Shown one piece after another: positions 41,067 through 48,600 of a stretch of DNA of 53,578 nucleotides. Source of the stretch: Methylobacterium gregans (GTDB taxonomy: Bacteria; Pseudomonadota; Alphaproteobacteria; Rhizobiales; Beijerinckiaceae); contig NZ_BPQM01000131.1 in the NCBI RefSeq assembly GCF_022179245.1, positions 1-53,578 on the forward strand, in the 5' to 3' direction. The position numbers were made by a program, and so were the translations under genes. The notes under the pieces are model-generated. The model had not been told where the DNA came from and did no database searches. It saw nothing but the letters and a program-made list of their open reading frames with translations. Each line of letters begins with the position of its first letter. Within the stretch, counting starts at the first letter, position 1.

Positions 41067-41897
41067 TCAGAGCTCCAGGACGAAGGCGGGATCGAACGAG
41101 GGATTTTCGAGCTCGACGCGCCATTCGCCGTTGCGGCGCCGATGCGAGGTGTCGTGGCCTCGCGCGTTGGCGAGCACCCTCGTGCACCCGATCCGGTAAT
41201 CGACCGTCCGGTGAACGTGCCCATGGATCCAGATGTCCGGGGCCCCGGGCCCCTCCATCATCGGCGTCAGGTCGCTCGCGTAGGCGGCGTCGATCACCTC
41301 GCGCACCTCGCCGTGCAGCAGGCTCCGGGGATGGGGCGCATGATGCGTCACCACGATCCGCGGCCCAGCCCACGTCTCCGCGAGCCGCCGCTCGATCCGG
41401 GCTCGGTGCTCCGCGTGGAGCGCGGCCGCCGCCGGGGGCCGGAACGGGGCCGGCGTCCCCAGTCGGTCTCGGGTCTGGATGAGCCGATGATCGCGCATGC
41501 CGACCTGCCGGTCCCCCGCGACCCGCATCGCGAGCTCGCGGTGCCCTGGACCCGCGACGGCGTAGTCGGTCCAGAGGGTCGCCCCGATCACCTCGATGCC
41601 GTCGACGTGCCGCGCCTGGCCGCAATCAAGCAGCGTCACATCCGCTGCGATCGCGGCGTCCCGGCCCCGGGAGATCTCGTCGGGCAGCCTCGCTCGCCAC
41701 AGGTCATGGTTGCCCGGCACATAGATGACGTGCCGCGCCCGTGGTCGGATGTGCTCAGCCAGCCACGGGATCGAGCGCCGGGTCAGGCCGTCGGCGACGT
41801 CTCCGGCGACGATCGCGATGTCGACCCGCGGCCCCGGCGGTAGCTCGAACGGAGAGGCATCGACGTGAAGGTCGCTCATGATCAGCACGCTCGTCAT
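41067..41897 (-). CDS. Calcineurin-like metallophosphoesterase
   Basis: 276 aa. Metal-binding motifs are in order: SDLHVD (residues 8-13), AIVAGDVAD, VIYVPGNHDLW, THHAPH and IHGHVHRTVDY. This is the full set for a two-metal phosphoesterase. Substrates of such proteins range from cyclic nucleotides to DNA ends; none can be predicted. The start ATG overlaps the preceding stop (TGATG). Co-transcription with a Lon-like ATPase and zinc-ribbon proteins suggests a nucleic-acid or nucleotide role. Confidence 0.88.
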   Translation of the reverse strand: MTSVLIMSDLHVDASPFELPPGPRVDIAIVAGDVADGLTRRSIPWLAEHIRPRARHVIYVPGNHDLWRARLPDEISRGRDAAIAADVTLLDCGQARHVDGIEVIGATLWTDYAVAGPGHRELAMRVAGDRQVGMRDHRLIQTRDRLGTPAPFRPPAAAALHAEHRARIERRLAETWAGPRIVVTHHAPHPRSLLHGEVREVIDAAYASDLTPMMEGPGAPDIWIHGHVHRTVDYRIGCTRVLANARGHDTSHRRRNGEWRVELENPSFDPAFVLEL

Positions 41898-42226
41898 CAC
41901 TCTCCTCCTACCGCCCAGGCGCTTCCGTCCACCTCGAACCAGACCGCCCGCGCCCTCGTGACGACCTGCCGCTCCACCCGAAACCCGGCCTCCTTGACGC
42001 GGTAGCGCAACCGGGCCACTCCCTCCGGCCGGGGCAGGTCCGCGACCGTGCCGGCCGCCCGAGCGTGAACGTCCCTCGCGCCGGTTCGCAGGCACCGGAG
42101 ACGGGCCGCCTCGCTCGCCCGGAACGTGACGCCGACGAGGACGACGCCGAGCCGGCGTCCGACGACCCGTCCGGAAATGCGGACGCTCCACCGACACCGC
42201 GTGCGGTTGCGGTAGACCTCAGGCAC
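41897..42226 (-). CDS. Hypothetical protein in the ATPase operon
   Basis: 109 aa from a GTG at 42226 that overlaps the preceding gene end by 8 bases. The sequence VPEVYRNRTRCRWSVRISGR and VARLRYRVKEAGFRVERQVV alternates basic and hydrophobic residues, a beta-rich small domain. No family was recognised. Stop/start overlaps on both sides show it is a real member of the operon. Confidence 0.5.
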   Translation of the reverse strand: MPEVYRNRTRCRWSVRISGRVVGRRLGVVLVGVTFRASEAARLRCLRTGARDVHARAAGTVADLPRPEGVARLRYRVKEAGFRVERQVVTRARAVWFEVDGSAWAVGGE

Positions 42227-42836
42227 CGCCCGCGATCCTCCGTCCGTTGGCGTGCTCCGGGCAGAGACAGCGGAGCCAACCGCCCTGGCGGACCCGGCCC
42301 GCGCGCCCGCACTCCTCGCAGATGTAAGCCGATAGATGTTCGACACCGTCGACGATGTCCTTCATGTATTCGCAGTTCTCGTTGGCATCGTAATACCATC
42401 GAATACATCCGAACTTCTCCTTGAGCTGGGTCGAGTGGAAGCCGTCCGGGATGCCGCGCTCGCGGAGGAGCTCGGCCGCCGCTTCCCACAGCCAGCGCCA
42501 GCCGGGACCGCACTCGAAGCACCCCTGGCCGAAGACGCGCCGGTGCCGCCGGGCGAGGCGCTCGGCCCAGTCCGGCGGGCACCGTGGCGCGCCGTCTCGC
42601 CACCGGCACGCGAGCGTGCGGGCGAGCAGGTCGAGCAGGAACGGGCCGGGCACGGGGCCGACGAACGTCGCGGACCCGTCCGCGGTCCGCTCGCGCTCGA
42701 CGGCGAGGAGCGGCCCGTTCCAGCGGACGAGCGGCCCGTGCGGCGAGGGCTCGACGGCGGTGACGGTGACGCTGTCCGCGCCGCCGTGATGGCGCAGGGC
42801 GGGGCCAGCGATGCTCAGGAACTCGTCGGCGATCAT
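42219..42836 (-). CDS. Zinc-ribbon-containing hypothetical protein
   Basis: 205 aa. The C-terminus has a C4-type zinc site: ICEECGRAGRVRQGGWLRCL and CPEHANGRR. The central part has the Cys-rich GQGCFECGPGWRWLWEAAAE and KFGCIRWYYDANENC. Phage and plasmid proteins of this composition are common in alphaproteobacteria but unnamed. The start ATG (42836) overlaps the previous stop (ATGA). Probably binds nucleic acid or a protein partner. Confidence 0.65.
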   Translation of the reverse strand: MIADEFLSIAGPALRHHGGADSVTVTAVEPSPHGPLVRWNGPLLAVERERTADGSATFVGPVPGPFLLDLLARTLACRWRDGAPRCPPDWAERLARRHRRVFGQGCFECGPGWRWLWEAAAELLRERGIPDGFHSTQLKEKFGCIRWYYDANENCEYMKDIVDGVEHLSAYICEECGRAGRVRQGGWLRCLCPEHANGRRIAGGA

Positions 42837-43102
42837 GGCGTGGGCGGCTCCGGCGGCAGGGGGGCGAGGCAGAAGGCCAGGGCCTCGGTCTCGATCGCGA
42901 GGCGCAGGCCGGCGGCAGGATCGAGGCGGCCGGCCGTGACGAGCCGGCCGATGCGCACGATCCGGGCGCGGCAGCCGCGGCCGACCAGGCTGCAGATCCG
43001 GCCGCTCTCCCAGGCGGCCTGGATCCGGGGCTGCGATGGCGTCGAGGTTGTCGGTGGTGTCCATGGGGCGTCTCCGTTCGGGGGGCCTCGGATCCGTTTC
43101 AC
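42833..43102 (-). CDS. Small hypothetical protein in the ATPase operon
   Basis: 89 aa from GTG 43102, whose codon overlaps the upstream stop (GTGA). The C-terminal half AWESGRICSLVGRGCRARIVRIGRLV is basic. It ends with an ATGA overlap to the next gene. No family was recognised; real by operon position. Confidence 0.5.
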   Translation of the reverse strand: MKRIRGPPNGDAPWTPPTTSTPSQPRIQAAWESGRICSLVGRGCRARIVRIGRLVTAGRLDPAAGLRLAIETEALAFCLAPLPPEPPTP

Positions 43103-43365
43103 GACCTCTCCTCCCGGGGCGCGCGGCGGTCGTCGGGGTTGGCCGGAAGGGCCTCGGCGAGGCGGACGACGGTCTGTCCGAGCAGCCGGGCGCCCGACGG
43201 TGCGAAGAGCCCGAGGGCGTACGCGCGGGGCCCCAGCTGCCGGATCGCCACCGCGCAGTCGGCGAGCTCGGGCCGGACGAGGCCGTCCTCGTCACGGCCG
43301 CGCACTTGCGAGAGGGCGGCGTCGAGTACGGGAAGGCGGGCGCGCTTCGGGTGCTGGCTGGTCAT
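43099..43365 (-). CDS. Small hypothetical protein, second gene of the ATPase operon
   Basis: 88 aa. LPVLDAALSQVRGRDEDGLV, ELADCAVAIRQLGPRAYALGL and an Arg-rich tail. ATG 43365 is 38 bases downstream of the ATPase stop. No function can be assigned. Confidence 0.5.
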   Translation of the reverse strand: MTSQHPKRARLPVLDAALSQVRGRDEDGLVRPELADCAVAIRQLGPRAYALGLFAPSGARLLGQTVVRLAEALPANPDDRRAPREERS

Positions 43366-43402
43366 GACGGCCTCCGGGCGTTCGGGGTGGTGAAGGGGAA
43401 GG

Positions 43403-45106
43403 TCAGTGCCGAGGGGCCAAGCTCTCGCGCCCGGCCAGCACGGTCTCGACGAGCCGGCGCAGGGGGCGCAGGGAGCCCCCGCGGAAATGCCGAGCGACGA
43501 GCGCCGTCTCCTCGGGCGACAGGTCGGGCAGCCAGTCGGCCGAGAGCCCGCGCTCCTCGCGGACTTCGGCTACGATGGCGGCCGCGATCACCGGCAGGTC
43601 GACGGCGCGCGGGAGCGGCACGCGCAGGGTCCGCAGCCGGTCGAGCAGGGGGCCGGGAACGCCGGAGCGCTCGTTGGCCGTGGCGAGGAAGGTGACCGCG
43701 CTGAGGTTAACCGGGCATTCCAGGTAGCTGTCGAACAGCGCGCTCGCCGACGAACGCTCTAGGTAACCCAGCGCGGCGTCCGCAAAGGCCCCATTTCGGC
43801 GGTCGTGCGAGGCCTTCTCGATCTCGTCGAGGCAGATGACGACGGTCGCGCACCCGGCGCGCCGGATCGCCTGCAGCGGCACCGAGGCGCGCCCGGTCGA
43901 CCACTGACGCGAGGTCGAGGTGAAGGACGCGTCGCTGGATCCTCCGACGCCGTAGAGCGTGAAGTCGAGCCCGAGGTAGGCGGCGATCCACCGTGCAAGC
44001 GCCGTCTTGCCCGAGCCCGGCGCGCCGAGCAGGAGCGTCGGCCGCAGCCAGGCGAACCGGGCGCCGACGAGGTCCTGCGCGATCGCCTCCAGGATCTCGC
44101 GCGCCCAGGGAAAGCGGGCAGCCCCGGCCTCGACGAAGGCCTGCGGATCCGGGGCCGGGCGCAGCGGCAGCGCCTTCGCCGCGATCGCATCGTACTCGGC
44201 GCGCGGCGTGTCGCGGCGGTCCTGTGCGACCTTCGAGGGGGCCGGCAGGTGATCGAGCGACGGCACGACGACGAGCGACGGCGGCGCCGCGGCCGCCCTC
44301 CGCGCCGCGCCCTCGTCGAGGATCCGGCGCGCCCGTCCAACGGCCATGATCTCCTCCGCGGAGAGCTCGCCCGCCGGCACGTCCGGCAGGTCGAGGAGGA
44401 GGTCGCCGTCCTGAAGGAGCGGCTCGGCCAGGGGCGCGGCTTGCTGGCCTGCGCCCCCGCGCAGGATTGCGTCTTCGTCTTCGACCATCCGGATCGCCGA
44501 GCCGATCGTCGTCCACGCCTGGACCCACGCGGCGGCCTCGACGTCGAAGGTCTCCAGGCGCGGATAGCTCGGGCCGGGCACGTAGGGCACATCCCGGAAG
44601 GTGGCCTGGGCGTCCTCCGCGCGGAGGAGCGCGTGCCGGATGGCCAGGAACGCCCGGTCGAGCATGGCGGCCCGGACCTGCATGACCGCCATGCTGAGGA
44701 GCTCGGCCGCGAGCCGGGCCGAGGCGAGCTCACAGCCGAGCTCCGCGAGGTGGAAGACGAGCACCCCGCCAACGTCCCGGACGAGGGCGAGCGTCGGCGT
44801 CGGCAGGCCGACGCGGAGCGCCTCGCTCGCGAGCATGCGCTCGACGGTGGAGATCCTGCCGACCGTGGCCTCCTCGATCGCGGCGGCGATCGCGGTGTAC
44901 GTGCGGTCGCGCAGGCCCGACGCCCCGAGAAGGGGCTGCAGCCGGGCGCGCAGGTCGGCCACCGCGTCGTGGCCGTACATCCCTCCGCCGTAGAGCAGCT
45001 GCACGCGGGTGCGGGTGTCCTGCCCGTCGCGAGGGCCGGCGAACGGGCGCGGGTCGAGGATAGCGGCGCGCACGGCGGCGGCCGACGAGGCGTCGTGCTT
45101 GGGCAT
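43403..45106 (-). CDS. Lon-like AAA+ ATPase without protease domain
   Basis: 567 aa. Residues 1-320 are a helical N-terminal region with no recognised domain. The AAA+ module (about 330-510) has Walker A GAPGSGKT near 358 and Walker B VVICLDEIEK near 421, followed by SYLECPVNLSAVTFLATANE and VPGPLLDRLRTLRVPL. The last two match Lon's pattern, in which the substrate-binding ATPase faces the peptidase. No Ser-Lys Lon protease domain follows: only about 60 residues remain. It heads a seven-gene minus-strand operon, so it may act as an unfoldase or remodeller with other operon products. Confidence 0.85.
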   Translation of the reverse strand: MPKHDASSAAAVRAAILDPRPFAGPRDGQDTRTRVQLLYGGGMYGHDAVADLRARLQPLLGASGLRDRTYTAIAAAIEEATVGRISTVERMLASEALRVGLPTPTLALVRDVGGVLVFHLAELGCELASARLAAELLSMAVMQVRAAMLDRAFLAIRHALLRAEDAQATFRDVPYVPGPSYPRLETFDVEAAAWVQAWTTIGSAIRMVEDEDAILRGGAGQQAAPLAEPLLQDGDLLLDLPDVPAGELSAEEIMAVGRARRILDEGAARRAAAAPPSLVVVPSLDHLPAPSKVAQDRRDTPRAEYDAIAAKALPLRPAPDPQAFVEAGAARFPWAREILEAIAQDLVGARFAWLRPTLLLGAPGSGKTALARWIAAYLGLDFTLYGVGGSSDASFTSTSRQWSTGRASVPLQAIRRAGCATVVICLDEIEKASHDRRNGAFADAALGYLERSSASALFDSYLECPVNLSAVTFLATANERSGVPGPLLDRLRTLRVPLPRAVDLPVIAAAIVAEVREERGLSADWLPDLSPEETALVARHFRGGSLRPLRRLVETVLAGRESLAPRH

Positions 45107-45620
45107 TGGGGAGAGCTCGCAGGGTACGGGATCAGGATGCGCGAAGGGCGCCGAGCAGGTGGCTCAGGCGGCGGCGTTCCGTTTCCGTATCAAGCGAGCG
45201 GTCATCACGGCGGGGCGATCCCTGCGGGTGAAGGGTCACGATGCCCTGGACCCGGCCCCCTGTCGAGCCGTTCCGTGCCGGCGCCTGTGGACGCCTGCCG
45301 GCTTGGTCAACGCCCCCTCAACGACGCTGCTCGAATCCCGGGGATCGGTCGACCTGACAATATCAGGACACGCTCCGCCTGCGACGAGGGGTACGACAGC
45401 GCTCCGATCCTGACCGATTTCAGCATCGCCAGGTCCATCACGTTGTAGAGCCTATTCAGGTCAACCAGGCGAAGTCCCCCCGTGGTTGGCCGAAGACCAG
45501 CATTGTGCTGCCGACCAGCTACCCAGGTGGCGGCGAAGCCGGCCGGTAAGCCGGAATCCCCACCACCTTGGCACTGCGGCAACGGTGTCGATCAGCTCGG
45601 ACCTCAGGCAGCGGATGCGG
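45107..45620. other. Intergenic region between ATPase operon and helicase locus
   Basis: 514 bases with the ATPase promoter presumably near 45107-45200 (reading minus). A minus-strand stretch around 45307-45510 (LNRLYNVMDLAMLKSVRIGA) looks coding-like but has only a TTG start at 45582 and no family match, so it may be a gene remnant. The end of the large helicase gene lies at the right border. Confidence 0.4.
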
Positions 45621-48600
45621 TTACGCCTCGTTGAAGCCTGGAGCAGGCTCCTTTACCTTTGCGAGTTCGAGAGCCTTCAACGGACGGCGTTCGAGTTCGA
45701 AGGTGTTCACGCACCGGTCCGTCGGGCGGGCCTCGGTCCCGAGCAGCCTCCCGACCGCCCCCGGGTCCGTCCGCCACAAGGGATGGACGACGACGAGCCT
45801 CGCCGCTTCCGCCCCGGCGCCCTCGACGATGCACGGAAGCCCGATGCGGCCGGAGGTCTCGACGCGGAGGGAGCCCGGCCGCATCGCGGCGACCGACGCG
45901 GCTAGGTTCCGGGCACGCGCGAGCCAGTCCGAGAGCTCCGGCTCGGCGAAGCTCCCGTCGGCGCCGCCGGCATAGCCCGGCGTCACCATGGCCCGAAGGT
46001 ACGCGATGCCCATGCGCCAATCGAGAAGGCTGTGGGACCGCCGGTTCCCGTACTGCTGGACGCAGCGGTAGCAGGACGTGTGGCAGTTCGACCTATGCGT
46101 CGGCTCCAGGAGGACGTTCATCGGCCACGCCTCCGCATCCCCCAGGATCTCGCCGATCATGTGGAGGATCTCGGGCCTGCCGTCCGTCCGCGGCTCGCCG
46201 AGCCGGCGGCACAGGCCCGAGCCGTTGATCAGCGCGTCGGCGACTTGGATGAGGGGCTGCGTGCCCCGCAGGCGCGGCTCCAGGGGCTCGAACTCGTCGG
46301 GCGAGACGTCAAGCGCGAGCGCGGCCTTCTGGACGAGGATGTGCGTGGCGCTCACGGCGGCGGCGCGTGCCGCCGTGCTCGACATGCGCCCCTGCTTGGC
46401 GACCATGTCGAGGTTGAGCCGCCTGTCGAAGGAGAGGAGCTCCAGGTAGAGCGCGTCGGTCTCCTTGCGCGCGACCAGGCCGAAGGCTTCCTCGACCGGG
46501 ACCCCGTCGCGCCACCGCCCCCGCTCCTCCTCGCTCGCGAGTTCGGTGTCGACCGCTTGGCACACGAGGTTCGTGGCGCGCAGCGCGGGCTGCCCCTTGA
46601 GGACCCAGGTGTCGCTCATCTCCTGCACCGCGAACCGGGTCGGCTCGCCGTCCTCGCCCGTCGCGCCGTCGTTCAGGTGCATGACCGTGACGCCGGCCCC
46701 GCTCCAGACCTTCACGTTGCCGCAGTCGTGACCTTCGCCGTGGCGCAGGACCGTCGCCACGGTGCGGGTCGACATGATGCCGACGTCGTCCGGCTTGTTC
46801 GCCTCCGGCCTGAAGTCGGTCCGGAAGGCTGCCGGCGTCACGTACCAGGCGAACTCGTCCGGGTGGACATCCGCACGGCAATCGTCGCAAGCGACGTGTT
46901 CGTCCGGGCGCTGCGGCCTGTAGGCCGCGGAGCCGCAGGCGGCACAGCGGGCGACGTAGGCGCGGTCGCTGACCCAAGGGCTCAACGGCGCCTTGACGTC
47001 GATGCGGTTGGCGTTCTCGCGCTCGGCCTCCGGGAGGGTGCCCGTAAAGCCGATGACCCTGTGCTTGAGCTTGTCCTTCGTCAGCAGGGCGCCGGGGGCG
47101 TACTCGAACACCGCGAGCTCCACGTCGCGGTCCATCGTCGACCAGTCCCAATCGTCCTGCCCGTTGGTCTTTGTGCCGGTCTCGACCAAGCCGGTGTAGA
47201 GCTGCCTCACCCGGGTGGGCATGCCGTACATCGGCAGTAGCCCGCGCTCGGCGAGGAACTGGGCGAGCCCGGAGCGCCCGGCGGGCCGCGCCTCGCGAAG
47301 GTCCAGGATCTCGCCGACCAGGGTGTCCGGAACCGCCCACAGCAGGAGTTCGGTGCGGTGCTCGTCGGACAGGACGGACGCCTCGACGAACCGCCTCATG
47401 GCCGGTTCGGTCGCGGCGAGCGCATCGCGCAGCCGTTGGGGCCAGGGCGAAACCTCCGCGTAGAACGCGTCGGTCGGCACGAATTCGCCGTGAATATCCG
47501 GCGGCACCAGGCCGTCGCCGGGATAAGGTTGGCCGGCACTCCCGCACGCATCGCGCAGGCGCGCGAACGCCGCCCTGAGCCAGACCTTCCGGAGCAGCCG
47601 CCTCGGGATCGGGAGATGGTCGGCGGCCAGGAAGGGCGGTGGCGGCGCGTCGCCCGTGATCGCGCGCGGGTGGCGGAAGTAATACTCGTCGTGGCTCCGG
47701 CCCCGGCAGAACGTCGTCACGAATGAGAACGCCTGCCCGCGGCGCCCGGCGCGCCCGACCCGCTGCTGGTAGTTGAACCTCTGTGGCGGCATGTTGGCTT
47801 GCAGCACAGTTTGCAGCGAGCCGATGTCGATGCCGACCTCCATGGTCGTGGTGACAGAGAGGAGGTCGATCTCCTTGTCCGCCTTCAGCAGCGCGTCCGG
47901 CTCCTCGCCCTCGGCCCCTACGAAAATTCCCTTGAACCGGCGCAGACGCTCCGAGAAGTCGTCGGTCTGGCCGGTCAGCTCCTCGCACTTGATCCCGAAG
48001 CGGCGGACGTTCTCCTCCCTGCCGCGGACGATGCGGCGCCCGAGGAAGTTCGCGTTCCACAACTCCTCCACGGTGCCAGACGCCTCGCGCGGCAATTCTT
48101 TCCTGCAGCGGGTGCAGACGCCGTAGCCCGGCCTGAGGTGGACCCGCTCGCAGGAGCCGCAGCGCCAGTAACGGTCGCCGGCTTCCGACATGCGCAGGAA
48201 GAGCTTGCCGACCCGGATCACCCCGCCCCCGTGTCCCTCGCGGTCGAGGTCCGACAGCACCTGCGCGAACCGCGCGGAGGCGTCCTCCCCGAATACGACC
48301 CGCGCGTAGCGGCTGACCTTGTTCCGCTGAGGGACGTTCTCCAGCCGGCGCCACTCCCTGTTCCGCTCCCAGGAGAAGTATTGGTTTTCCTCGACCCGGT
48401 ACGCCCCGGCGAAGACCCGGAGCCAGGCGTCCAGGCGGTCGACCTCCTCCCCGGCCTCGGCCGAGACCGACGGGTAGCCCAGGCCGGTCTCCTCCAAGGC
48501 GAAGAAGGTGTTCGAGAAGATCACATCGTCGACGAGTTCGGATTGTGCCCTGAGGATGGCTGTCCCGAGGTCCCGCTTCTCGACGGTCGTCAGGTTCGAG

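Noticed and set aside
43805..45448. 547-codon plus-strand frame opposite the AAA+ gene
   Set aside because: No domain, shadow composition; Walker motifs are on the minus strand.
45307..45582. 91-codon minus-strand frame
   Set aside because: Part looks coding-like, but the start is TTG and no family is known; kept only as a remark in the intergenic entry.
46032..47240. 402-codon plus-strand frame inside the large helicase gene
   Set aside because: Shadow of the helicase; low-complexity Arg/Gly/Val sequence with no motif.
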